The position numbers were made by a program, and so were the translations under genes. A stretch of DNA of 52,205 bases. It comes from an uncultured Legionella sp. Lineage in GTDB: Bacteria; Pseudomonadota; Gammaproteobacteria; Legionellales; Legionellaceae. The stretch lies in contig CAMFHA010000007.1 in assembly GCA_945952115.1 (NCBI GenBank), positions 1 to 52,205 on the forward strand, read 5' to 3'. Every line of letters begins with the position of its first letter. Positions within the stretch are counted from its first letter, which is position 1. The notes beneath the pieces are model-generated. The model was not told the DNA's origin. It worked only from the letters and a program-made list of their open reading frames with translations, and did no database searches. Shown piece after piece: positions 19,641 through 29,098 of this stretch.

Positions 19641-21359
19641 TCAACGGCTTTTTTTAGATTTAAGTTCAATTTGGTATTCATCGTCATCATCACTGTCCCA
19701 TTCTTTCGCTACAAAAAAATACTGACGTTTATTGACGCTATTTAGATGATTACTGGCATGCACAGCACCTGTACTGGTGCATTCACTTTTCTTTTCAGTA
19801 CTGCTTACTTCTATGTATTCAGGACAAAAATAATCAACAACATCTGAAATAAAATAAGGAAACCGATGTTGATCCGGGAAAACATCCGCAAAGCTTTTTA
19901 ATTTATTAATCTCTTTAGGTAAAGCAAAACCTACACTGGCTTCCGCTTGAGTCAAATAGTCTTGTAGTTTTGAAATAAACTTACCATAGCTTGCTGAAGA
20001 CCAAATTAACATGCCGGAGTTTAAGATAGCAATTAACTCATTGTAATAGATAACTAAATCCCGTTGATTTTCATTAAGATAATCTTGTTGCTGCTCCAAG
20101 CTTGGAGAAACATCATTACCCCATATCGTGATAACATTATTTGTCATTGCCTCTAATAGTTTTGCCCGTCTAATTTCATTTTGTGTATCTGTAGGAATAC
20201 TGAGTTTGACGTAGCTTACAAACAGCATCATCAACGCACAGCGCAGCGTATTTTCCCATGCTTTTAATTCGCGAAGCTGATCGGCAATATTTTCACTAGC
20301 TTGATGGTTTTTATTGCATTGCTCTATCATTTTATAAAGAAGAAAACGTAAGTTATTAATTTTTTTTGTTAGTACTTCGATAGACGTTTCACTATTTTGG
20401 CAGTCCATTGCGGTTGGCTTATAGTGTTGAACAACAAATTCTTGAACAGCTCCTTTATTTAATTGTAAGGTTGTAGTGTATTGTTCATAGATTTTGATTG
20501 ATTCTTCCGAGTGATGCGGTGATTTTAATAGAAATTGATTTAAGATGTCTGTAAGTTTTGTTATTCCTTTACATCCTAAAAATCGGGTGTTAATAAATGC
20601 TTCAAAATCTTCTTTCCAATGAGGTGTTAAATCATTTTTAAGAATTGATTGCTTAGTTTCTTTGGTTGTTTGTAGCAAATTATCTTGCCTTAAATTGATA
20701 TAAAATCGATCCTGCAGCTCCATTCGATTACTATCAATGCATTCCATATTAAACAAGTTAATAAGACGAGCAATTTCAATCCAATTTTTTTCAAGAATTC
20801 TTTTTTTGGATTCATTAAATAGTTTATTATTAGTTCGATCCAATTTTGAAAAATCGGGCAAAATAGCAGCCTTAATTTCAAATATTTGCATATCAAAATC
20901 AAAAATACTATAAAACCCAGCTTCTCCAAACCTAGTATAGGACATGGCCGCTTGTAAATATTCAAGATAACACTGTTGCTTGATTAAATCGCCCACATCA
21001 TTTAAATGACGTAGTTTTTCTTTTTGGCGTTGTTGGTGACTAACTTCCTTCATATCTTTTGGCTTATCTAGTTTATTTAATTGCTCGTTCAAACTATCCT
21101 TTATAGTCTTAAGCAATTCTAATTTGCCTTTTAAATAATCAAGTGACTGTTTATTATCAGAGGTAGCTCGTGTGTCAGGTTCAAGCGCTTTACAATGTTT
21201 CATGAAGGTCAACAATTCTGTTTCTAGATTACTCAACCCCAAAATAATATTTGCCTTCTCTTTCAACCTTAACCATTGGCATAAACTTTTTATCTGTTCA
21301 TCTATATTTTTTGGAATTGATTGCTGTTTCATAAGGATACCCATTGTGCTAAAAGTCAA
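19641..21359 (-). CDS. Hypothetical 572-aa helical protein, acidic C-terminal segment
   Basis: Long ORF, no recognised domain; C-terminus EWDSDDDDEYQIELKSKKSR. Confidence 0.6.
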   Translation of the reverse strand: MTFSTMGILMKQQSIPKNIDEQIKSLCQWLRLKEKANIILGLSNLETELLTFMKHCKALEPDTRATSDNKQSLDYLKGKLELLKTIKDSLNEQLNKLDKPKDMKEVSHQQRQKEKLRHLNDVGDLIKQQCYLEYLQAAMSYTRFGEAGFYSIFDFDMQIFEIKAAILPDFSKLDRTNNKLFNESKKRILEKNWIEIARLINLFNMECIDSNRMELQDRFYINLRQDNLLQTTKETKQSILKNDLTPHWKEDFEAFINTRFLGCKGITKLTDILNQFLLKSPHHSEESIKIYEQYTTTLQLNKGAVQEFVVQHYKPTAMDCQNSETSIEVLTKKINNLRFLLYKMIEQCNKNHQASENIADQLRELKAWENTLRCALMMLFVSYVKLSIPTDTQNEIRRAKLLEAMTNNVITIWGNDVSPSLEQQQDYLNENQRDLVIYYNELIAILNSGMLIWSSASYGKFISKLQDYLTQAEASVGFALPKEINKLKSFADVFPDQHRFPYFISDVVDYFCPEYIEVSSTEKKSECTSTGAVHASNHLNSVNKRQYFFVAKEWDSDDDDEYQIELKSKKSR

Positions 21360-21444
21360 TCTGAAATAATAAAAAGCAATGATATCATAAAAACATCAAG
21401 GCACTCATAAAAAGAGCTTGAAGACTCAGCACTCATTCTCATCT

Positions 21445-23250
21445 CTAATTTAATGAGATGTAGGTGCTCGAAAAACTTTCAGGGTGAATACCCCATGCTT
21501 CATTTCCATCAGATACTACCACACTGCCTTCAGGTAAATTCTGTCGTGTCCCCCATAAGCCTATTACACTAATGGCTTTGGAAATTGTGGTTGCCTTCAA
21601 GACTCTATCAATTGGTTTATAATGATTTTCGATGGAGGTTTTTTCATATAAACGGTTGAATTTATTTTGTGGCAAAAGATAACTATCATGTATATTTCTG
21701 GATACTTGCATATAACCTTTACCTGCAAAATTAACTGTAACAAGATGTTCACCAACTCGAGTTTCTACGTAAGTTCCTTCAGGAACAGGAAGGGCATGAA
21801 TTAAGATATCTGAGCGTTTTTTTGCACTAAAAAAATCTCCACACCATGAAGGACCTTTTTTCAATTGATAATTGATTAATTTCAAATTAGTATCAATATA
21901 ACCTGAAGGACAGCTTCCTGTATGGTTTTGTGTGTTACGCTGATTTGTTCGCGGAATATAATTCCATGATAGGTCTTCAAAGAGTGGATTGATAGTACTA
22001 CCTAAGCGATTAAACACTCGAACACTAAAAGTCATCTTTAAAAAGCTACGTTGGCGATATTCTTGCGTATCATTAGGATGCACGGCATGTACATTATTTA
22101 CAGTCATTCGATAAATTTTATAAGGTATTGCTTGTGTATAGGGCATTTGCTTCCCTTGTTCTTCAAAAGCATTCAAAACTTTTTGCGGGTCGTTTTGATC
22201 CACTTTTGACATATCAAAAGGCCCAGGATAAAATTCAGTCCCTAAGTCATCGCAAACAATATACGTGTTATCACCGTAGATCTCACCATCACTTTCGGCA
22301 GTTTCATTAGCTTTAGAAACAAAGCCATCCACATGCAATCCTGAGCGACGCGCATAATGATTTGGAGATACAACACCAGAATCAATAGTTAGGTAAGCAA
22401 CACATTGATTAATATTAGGATTAGCAATTTGTTCTGCATGTACAATTTGTTTAATTACAGAAGTATATGCGGATAATTCTTGTGGTATCTGCCAGCCTTG
22501 GTTAGGTATATAAATAGGCATATCGTAGACTTGTGTTTGATTCGGATCACTAAATTGTTTTTTTTCAGTAGAGTCGGTAATTTCTCCTACTATTAGGGGT
22601 AAATTTTTACGATTTAATTGTTGCATATCCCATTTAATGCGTTTAAAAAACACCTCTTGATTGGGATGATTAGGATTCAATAGGGCTATTTTCTGCTTTA
22701 TATTTATTTCTTCCTCTGGGTGAAAAGGTATTGGATTTTGAAACCTAGCGATACTGTCTCCATACAATGTTTCTGTTTTATTAATTTTGGGAATGAGCTG
22801 ATGTAATGCGCCTAATGCTTTAGCAAGATCGCTGCTGTATTGCTGCTGACAGTAGACATGAGTAATTTTTATATTTTTAGGGATTTTATTTTTTATGAAC
22901 TGAAGATAATCCTCATTTTTTTCAGGTGCTCCGTAAACAACCATTACTTGTAATTGATTCATGTCGTTAAAAGTTTTCCTAATCCATTGTGCTCTTTCAT
23001 TTGCTGGAGTTTGAATAACATTGCGATCATTAACTAACACGAGTGTTTGTTGAGCCTTTTTTAAAGAGTGAGAAATTAAATTTTTATCTTCTAAAGTTAA
23101 GGATCTAAAGTCCCCTGTAATTAGAGCGGCTTCCCCAGTAATACCTTGAGTTAAAGCACGAGGCATTCTTATTGCAGAAGTATGAAAAGCTTCCTGTTTG
23201 CTATAAGCAGCAATACCGGGATTCAGTAAATTTTTTATTATTCGCAGCAT
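21445..23250 (-). CDS. Uncharacterised 601-aa protein: degenerate nucleotidyltransferase-like N-terminus plus candidate 2OG-Fe(II) oxygenase-like middle
   Basis: LISHSLKKAQQTLVLVNDRN...PANERAQWIRKTF; RRSGLHVDGF (HxD) and VHAVHPNDTQEYRQRSFLKMTFS (H...R). Confidence 0.6.
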   Translation of the reverse strand: MLRIIKNLLNPGIAAYSKQEAFHTSAIRMPRALTQGITGEAALITGDFRSLTLEDKNLISHSLKKAQQTLVLVNDRNVIQTPANERAQWIRKTFNDMNQLQVMVVYGAPEKNEDYLQFIKNKIPKNIKITHVYCQQQYSSDLAKALGALHQLIPKINKTETLYGDSIARFQNPIPFHPEEEINIKQKIALLNPNHPNQEVFFKRIKWDMQQLNRKNLPLIVGEITDSTEKKQFSDPNQTQVYDMPIYIPNQGWQIPQELSAYTSVIKQIVHAEQIANPNINQCVAYLTIDSGVVSPNHYARRSGLHVDGFVSKANETAESDGEIYGDNTYIVCDDLGTEFYPGPFDMSKVDQNDPQKVLNAFEEQGKQMPYTQAIPYKIYRMTVNNVHAVHPNDTQEYRQRSFLKMTFSVRVFNRLGSTINPLFEDLSWNYIPRTNQRNTQNHTGSCPSGYIDTNLKLINYQLKKGPSWCGDFFSAKKRSDILIHALPVPEGTYVETRVGEHLVTVNFAGKGYMQVSRNIHDSYLLPQNKFNRLYEKTSIENHYKPIDRVLKATTISKAISVIGLWGTRQNLPEGSVVVSDGNEAWGIHPESFSSTYISLN

Positions 23251-23383
23251 GATTTCACCTTACAACCTATGTTAACTGAGGATTTACAGACATGAATTAA
23301 TTGTAATAAGACTAATTAAAGTCCATTATTATTGAGGTTACATTAGCATAAAAAGGTTGTTTCTTTAAAGACAGGAATTTGCA

Positions 23384-23470
23384 ATGAATAAAGAAAGTGG
23401 TTTCAAAGTAAATATTAGAGAAATTTGTACTTCAGATTTAGACTCAGTTGTTATGGATATTACTCTATGA
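23384..23470 (+). pseudogene. Short ORF resembling a GNAT N-terminus, ATGA-overlapping the cyclase gene
   Basis: MNKESGFKVNIREICTSDLDSVVMDITL*; resemblance weak, coupling to the next ORF clear. Confidence 0.35.
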
Positions 23471-24150
23471 CTTTTCCATATAAACTAGTTGATTTAACGC
23501 ACCCATTAACAGCAAATACGCCTTCATGGGATAATTCATGTGGCTTTAAGCATACCACCTCCTTGGATTATGCTGATTGCCCGAGTGAGGTTAAGTTTAG
23601 AGTTCAAGACATTCATATGCCAGCAGGCATTGGTACGCATATGGATGCACCCGCACACTGTGACCCGCAAGGAAAAAGCATTGATGCACTTTCTTTGCAA
23701 GATTGCTTTGCTCCTTGTGTCGTCATTGATATTTCTGCAAAAGCACATGAAACGTATCTGTGCTCTATGCAAGACATTGTGGATTTTGAAAAACAATATA
23801 GGCTTATCCAGTCTGGTGATTTTGTCATTATTCGTACTGGGTGGTCGCGTTATTGGGCCAATCCTTCACAATACCGAAATAATTTACAGTTTCCTTCCGT
23901 ATCCAATGAGGCAGCTCAGCTGTTGATTGAACGTGATATTGCAGGTCTTGGTATTGATACCCTGGGGCCAGATACTCCAGAAAGCGGCTATCCTGTACAT
24001 CAGATTATTTTAGGTCAAGGAAAATACTTGGTAGAAAATGTTGCCAATGCTGATTTATTACCTCCTGTCGGGAGTACTATTTTAATTGCTTCTCTGTATA
24101 TTTTGGGCGGAACAGAAGCACCGGTAAGATTGATAGGGTTTGTTGAATGA
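23467..24150 (+). CDS. Cyclase-family protein (kynurenine-formamidase-like)
   Basis: KLVDLTHPLTANTPSW, DIHMPAGIGTHMDAPAHCDPQGKSID, GLGIDTLGPD; start at MTFPYKL chosen over 23425. Confidence 0.92.
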   Translation: MTFPYKLVDLTHPLTANTPSWDNSCGFKHTTSLDYADCPSEVKFRVQDIHMPAGIGTHMDAPAHCDPQGKSIDALSLQDCFAPCVVIDISAKAHETYLCSMQDIVDFEKQYRLIQSGDFVIIRTGWSRYWANPSQYRNNLQFPSVSNEAAQLLIERDIAGLGIDTLGPDTPESGYPVHQIILGQGKYLVENVANADLLPPVGSTILIASLYILGGTEAPVRLIGFVE

Positions 24151-24213
24151 TCTTTTGAATTGGATATATTGTTTGAGTGAGTATGATCAACATGAGTACG
24201 ATAAGGTTCTATC

Positions 24214-24660
24214 TTACTTATCCATATAATAATTACGCGTGGTCATTCCTGCAAATAAGCTAGGTCTTTTATCTTCTTCTTCACGTCTTTTTTCTTCTTC
24301 CAATCGCTGTTGCTCATTTGTTTTTATTTGTTGTTCCATATGAGGTTTCATTTTTCTAAAACAATCCATTTTTAACTCCATAGGAATTTTTTTTAAGAAT
24401 TTAAAATATGGATGTATATTTAATTCTGCTTCTACTTCGTTCTGTGATGATTTTTCCAAAAAATTTAAGCCGTGACTTAATAAATTTCTAGTGTACAATT
24501 TCAAATCAGCGAAGCACGCTTTATCTTCTTCGTTCAAAGTATCAATATATGCTTTATGTTCTTCGTAGGGGCCATTTGGTTTTATGCTTGGATGAACGAC
24601 TTGTTGTATAGCCATGTTTACTAAATCTGTACCTGGTTTGGGTTCCAATTTAAAAAACAT
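24214..24660 (-). CDS. Hypothetical 148-aa protein with C-terminal charged coiled-coil
   Basis: Open frame; QQRLEEEKRREEEDKRPSLF near the C-terminus. Confidence 0.5.
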   Translation of the reverse strand: MFFKLEPKPGTDLVNMAIQQVVHPSIKPNGPYEEHKAYIDTLNEEDKACFADLKLYTRNLLSHGLNFLEKSSQNEVEAELNIHPYFKFLKKIPMELKMDCFRKMKPHMEQQIKTNEQQRLEEEKRREEEDKRPSLFAGMTTRNYYMDK

Positions 24661-25017
24661 AAAGTTACCTCGATCTAAAATGAATTAAAAAATTAACTAA
24701 ATTGCTTCGGATAATTCTTATTATAACAAAAATTTTGAATATATAAAATATGCATTGTGATATTGTTTTGATCGGTTGTGAGTTAAGTTATAGATCTGAA
24801 GCAAAAGCGAATTTGACGAAAAATAGATTTAATAACTATCTTAAAAAGATCATAATCGCTGTCATAAAAAATAACGAAATATAAATCTAAAAGAGTTAAT
24901 TTAAACCAAATTTTACTCTAATTATGCTATATCTAACTCTTGTTGCTCAAAAACTCTCTTTACATTACATTTTCTCTAATCTATGATATTTGTACATTAA
25001 TCAAAAATGAGAATGCT

Positions 25018-25524
25018 ATGTCCCCAAGAGGAGGAACAAGAATTGGAGCAGGGCGCCCAAAAGGAGAGCCCACTAAAGCTGTTCGCCTGTCTGTATCATT
25101 GCTTAGAGAGCTTGAGCGATTAAAAGAAAATGTCGATTATCGTTTACCCGTTTTTTCTAGTAAAGTGCAAGCTGGTTTTCCCTCACCCGCTGATGACTAT
25201 ATTGAAGGTTATCTTGATTTAAATACAAAGTTCATTAAGCATCCATCTGCAACCTTTGTATTGAAAGCTACAGGGGACTCCATGATTGATGCGGGAATTT
25301 TTTCTGGAGATTGGTTATTGGTAGATAGAAGTATTGAAGCTGAGGATGGGCGTATTGTAATTGCTGCGGTCAATGGAGAGCTAACAGTAAAGCGCCTATC
25401 TAAAAAGCAAGACAAAGTACAACTGTTGCCGGCAAACTCTAAATTCAAGCCCATTAATATCACCCAAGATTGCGAGATGGTCATTTGGGGTGTGGTTACT
25501 TTAGTATTGCATGAGCCTGCTTAA
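25018..25524 (+). CDS. umuD: UmuD-like S24 peptidase with a GRPKG-containing N-terminal extension
   Basis: [46 protein letters not shown]; adjoins umuC. Confidence 0.93.
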   Translation: MSPRGGTRIGAGRPKGEPTKAVRLSVSLLRELERLKENVDYRLPVFSSKVQAGFPSPADDYIEGYLDLNTKFIKHPSATFVLKATGDSMIDAGIFSGDWLLVDRSIEAEDGRIVIAAVNGELTVKRLSKKQDKVQLLPANSKFKPINITQDCEMVIWGVVTLVLHEPA

Positions 25525-25525
25525 C

Positions 25526-26788
25526 ATGTTTGCGCTTATTGATTGCAATAATTTTTACGCGAGTTGTGAGCGCTTGTTTCGCCCAGATTTAGAGAATACA
25601 CCCATTGTGGTGCTTTCAAATAATGACGGATGTTGTATAGCACGCTCGAATGAAGCAAAGGCTTTGGGCATTGCAATGGGTGAGCCTTATTTTAAGATTA
25701 AAGCATTATGCACCCAGCATGGTGTTAAAGCATTTTCTTCCAATTATAGCTTGTATGGGGATATTAGTCGCAGAGTCATGTGTATCATTGAAGAATCATG
25801 GCCTCATATGGAAATTTACTCTATTGATGAGGCCTTTTTGGATTTAAGCAGTATGCCTTCTGATTTACACGATGCTTTTTGTACCATGTTACATAAAAAA
25901 ATTTTAAAACACGTTGGAATCCCCACTTCTATTGGCATCGGTCAAACCAAAACGCTTGCAAAACTTGCAAATTATTGCTGCAAGAAGCTATTTAAAACTC
26001 CAGTATTTAATAGCACAGGAAAGAACAAACAATTATTAAAACATATTTTCGTAGGTGATATTTGGGGAGTAGGGCGCAAATGGGAAATAAAATTAATGGC
26101 CCGTGGAATTTATACGGCTTATGATTTGGCCAATACCAATGCCCATCACTTGAAAAAGAGTTTTAATGTCGTATTAATGCGCATTGCAATGGAGCTCCAA
26201 GGAGTTATCTGTGAGGGGCTTGGGGAGATTGAGCCAAAACAAAGTATCTTGTCTTCAAAAAGCTTTGGGCAAATGCAAACCGATTTTACTCATATTGCCC
26301 AAGCCATTAGCAGTCATTGCGCGCGAGTCGTGGAAAAAATGCGTGCACAAAATTTGGTGACGCAGCATCTTTATGTATTTATTTATACCAATCGATTTCG
26401 AGAGGATTTGCCTCAACATATTCAATCGATGGAGTTTCGTCTAATCAATCCAAGTGATGATTTGCGCTTAATCACCACTATTGCCAAACGCTGTTTGCAG
26501 GGTATTTTTAAGGAAGGCTACTATTATAAAAAAGCAGGCGTTTGCCTTGGCGCGTTAATTCCTAAAGACTCACGTCAGCTGGATTTTTTTCATCAACCCA
26601 CGGAAGAGCAGCTACATCATACAGAACAATTAATGCATGTGATGGACAAAGTAAATCAAAAATATGGACGAAGCGCTATTCGCTTGGCAGCTGAAGGGCA
26701 TTCGAAACCCTGGGATGCGTACGCAGAGCTTAAATCACCAGCTTATACGACTCGTTGGAGCGAAGTACCTCGAGTGAGTTTTAATTAG
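25526..26788 (+). CDS. umuC: Y-family DNA polymerase V subunit UmuC
   Basis: [52 protein letters not shown]. Confidence 0.96.
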   Translation: MFALIDCNNFYASCERLFRPDLENTPIVVLSNNDGCCIARSNEAKALGIAMGEPYFKIKALCTQHGVKAFSSNYSLYGDISRRVMCIIEESWPHMEIYSIDEAFLDLSSMPSDLHDAFCTMLHKKILKHVGIPTSIGIGQTKTLAKLANYCCKKLFKTPVFNSTGKNKQLLKHIFVGDIWGVGRKWEIKLMARGIYTAYDLANTNAHHLKKSFNVVLMRIAMELQGVICEGLGEIEPKQSILSSKSFGQMQTDFTHIAQAISSHCARVVEKMRAQNLVTQHLYVFIYTNRFREDLPQHIQSMEFRLINPSDDLRLITTIAKRCLQGIFKEGYYYKKAGVCLGALIPKDSRQLDFFHQPTEEQLHHTEQLMHVMDKVNQKYGRSAIRLAAEGHSKPWDAYAELKSPAYTTRWSEVPRVSFN

Positions 26789-26840
26789 ACTTTTTCGGAA
26801 ATTGTTAGTGGTGACCAATAGCAGTTTCTGAAGAAGTCTA
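26787..26840. repeat. Inverted repeat after umuC, possible terminator
   Basis: AGACTTTTTCGGAAATTG ... CAGTTTCTGAAGAAGTCT; no poly-T tract. Confidence 0.6.
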
Positions 26841-27059
26841 TTAAAGTGATAAGGCAGATAGAGATTGAATCAGCTAATTTTTAATCATGAGATTAAGATT
26901 TAATGCCTAAACGCGAATATTTATTCAAAGCGAGTGAAGTCTTTGCCTAATGCACTTATTTTGAAAATTAATTTTAGTAAAAGTGAAATTTTTCCTGTAA
27001 AAATTAAAAAGCTCTGCTATAATGGACGGGCAAATTTTACTATCTTTCAAGCCCCTCTT

Positions 27060-27213
27060 GTGGATAACTGATTTTCCTTCCCTCCAATAACACGTATAAA
27101 AAACTGATAAATTAGTGATTTACTCCTTTATTTATAAGGCTTATAACTGATTCTTGTTTAAGAAAGCAACTTTAATTTTATCCACAATTTCTGTGGATAT
27201 CTCTGTGAATAGG
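27060..27213. promoter_or_regulatory. Cluster of DnaA-box-like 9-mers
   Basis: TGTGGATAA 27060-27068 and TTATCCACA 27179-27187 (both exact), TGTGGATAT 27193-27201 and TGTGAATAG 27205-27213 (one mismatch each), with AT-rich sequence between. Confidence 0.6.
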
Positions 27214-27279
27214 CTATTGAATAGAAGTAAAATCAGCATGAAGAAACAATGATTAAATTTTAGCAGAAGTGTTTATCTC

Positions 27280-27387
27280 GACTTTGGCCATTTTTTATTT
27301 TTGATCAATTTAGAATCCACTTGCTCTTTTGTCATTCCCACGCAACAATGCCACGCGGGAATGACAAAATCAAAAATGGCCAAAGTC
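27280..27387. repeat. Nested inverted repeat with a TCATTCCCACGC/GCGGGAATGA interior
   Basis: Outer GACTTTGGCCATTTTT / AAAAATGGCCAAAGTC; inner TTTTGTCATTCCCACGC / GCGGGAATGACAAAA. Confidence 0.8.
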
Positions 27388-27474
27388 CAGTTTATGAGGC
27401 TTTTTTTTTAATATTTTATTTATGAGATAAGAAATATAGCATGGTTCACTAAGGTAAGGTCACTCTGCATTGAA

Positions 27475-27618
27475 CCGACATTCTGCAGCACAGTATTTTT
27501 TAGATAAAAAGTGAGTAAATTTGAATTTTAAAGCGCAGTTTACATACAAGTAAATGAGCATTTAAAATTCAAATTTACTCACTTTTTAGCAAAAAAGACG
27601 AAGCTGCGGAATGTCGGA
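27475..27618. repeat. Nested palindrome, 144 bp
   Basis: Outer CCGACATTCTGCAGC / GCTGCGGAATGTCGG; inner perfect 27-bp arms AAAAAGTGAGTAAATTTGAATTTTAAA / TTTAAAATTCAAATTTACTCACTTTTT; 28-nt interior. Confidence 0.85.
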
Positions 27619-27727
27619 TTGAACTTTCTCCAAAATTCTATATCCTACGTGACTTATTACCCACTAAGTTTTAGACGAGGTGCATTTGAATGAGGCGAAG
27701 GAGTGTATACTAGTACATGACTAGGTT

Positions 27728-27747
27728 CGGCTAGAGTGATCTAGCCG
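27728..27747. repeat. Short perfect hairpin CGGCTAGA-GTGA-TCTAGCCG
   Basis: 8-bp perfect arms, 4-nt loop. Confidence 0.6.
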
Positions 27748-27801
27748 TTCTACTTATCCACGACTTCTTAATATAGTGTGAATGCTTGGCATATTCATTT
27801 T

Positions 27802-29067
27802 TTATTCTGTCTGCCCAAAATGCCAAATTAAGCCATAAGGTGAAGGCCCATTAGAGGTATAATATGGAAATGAATTATGATTCTCTGTACTGAATTGTAT
27901 CTGTAAAGATCCACTATAGCCAACATAGGGAGTCATATAATTCCCATTCATTAACGTGCCATCATGAGGTTGATCGGCATAAACTTCTGCTCCAGCACTA
28001 AAATATTGAGGAAGATCACTATAAGAAGGATAGATACTGTCGGCATAGTAACCCAATAAAATACTAGAGCTATTATTTGCATTGGTGCTTGAAGAGTTAT
28101 GCATCGTTAGAGTTAGATAATAAGCTGGGCTGTTTAAGTATTGATTTAATGTGGTGTGCGTCACTTGAAAAAGATAATCAATCTGAGTATTAGTAGGGGC
28201 TCCAAGAACTATAGTATTCGGAAACTGTACAAAGTTAGGGCATTCAACATTATAGCAAGAGTTATTGCCATAGTTATCAACACTTGCAAAAACAAAAATA
28301 CTTGTAGAGGCTGGATTGGTGAAATAAGCGCTGGCAATAATGCCAAATTCTACTGAGTAGACGGGAATGGATTGCTGGTAGGTATCATTGGTAAACCAAA
28401 ATTGATTAAGTGAATGATCAGAGAAATTATTACTTACCACTGATTGATTTTGCGGTGCTTTAAAATAAGCTTGGTTTGCTTCAGTTTGTATGCTTATCAA
28501 ATTATTGGAACTATCAGCTCCAAGCTCATATGAATAACCACCATGAAAATTAAGGGATGAATAATAATCTGAAAAATGTTTTGTAGGAGCCTGTTTTTTA
28601 TTAGCCCTTTTTGAAGTAAGAATAATTTGAGAGGGGCGCAAAATAGCAACAGCACCTAGAGGGCATTGACTTGCTGGATTTAAATCCAAAGTACTTTTCA
28701 TCTTTTTTAAAGTCAAAATATTCTTTGCCGTAATTTCTCTTACAAAAGGGAGTATAGATTCAGCTAACCCAGGATTATTAATTAACGCTGGCTGCTCTGC
28801 AAAGGGAATGCAATCGATGATGTTATTGCCTTGAATAATTGTTTTTGTAATATGAATTTTTTTATAATAAAGGATCGTTTTTTGCAGACGTTTTTTTAAA
28901 CCATTGCTTTCGGGCTGATAATCGCTAATCTTTTTTACATAGTTTTGTAGTGCTGCGGAATGGTAAAAAGTGGGTTTACTCTTGGGAGCAAAAAAATTAT
29001 CGGCACAAGTAGCATTAAAACTAATAAAAAGTAGGATAAAAGCGAATAAAGAAGAGCAAAATGACAT
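27802..29067 (-). CDS. Neprosin-domain-like secreted protein (glutamic prolyl endopeptidase family)
   Basis: 421 aa; signal peptide; GGYSYE, HSLNQFWFTN, VEFGIIAS, CYNVECPNFVQ, LLGYYADSIY, YFSAGAEVY in neprosin order. Confidence 0.75.
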   Translation of the reverse strand: MSFCSSLFAFILLFISFNATCADNFFAPKSKPTFYHSAALQNYVKKISDYQPESNGLKKRLQKTILYYKKIHITKTIIQGNNIIDCIPFAEQPALINNPGLAESILPFVREITAKNILTLKKMKSTLDLNPASQCPLGAVAILRPSQIILTSKRANKKQAPTKHFSDYYSSLNFHGGYSYELGADSSNNLISIQTEANQAYFKAPQNQSVVSNNFSDHSLNQFWFTNDTYQQSIPVYSVEFGIIASAYFTNPASTSIFVFASVDNYGNNSCYNVECPNFVQFPNTIVLGAPTNTQIDYLFQVTHTTLNQYLNSPAYYLTLTMHNSSSTNANNSSSILLGYYADSIYPSYSDLPQYFSAGAEVYADQPHDGTLMNGNYMTPYVGYSGSLQIQFSTENHNSFPYYTSNGPSPYGLIWHFGQTE

Positions 29068-29098
29068 GGATCAATTCCTTTTTAATTATAATATGTAA

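Noticed and set aside
23540-23926. 128-aa ORF in another frame of the cyclase gene
   Set aside because: Overlaps a well-supported cyclase-family CDS.
27280-27618. CRISPR array
   Set aside because: The repeats are inverted and nested, not regularly spaced direct repeats; no cas genes seen.
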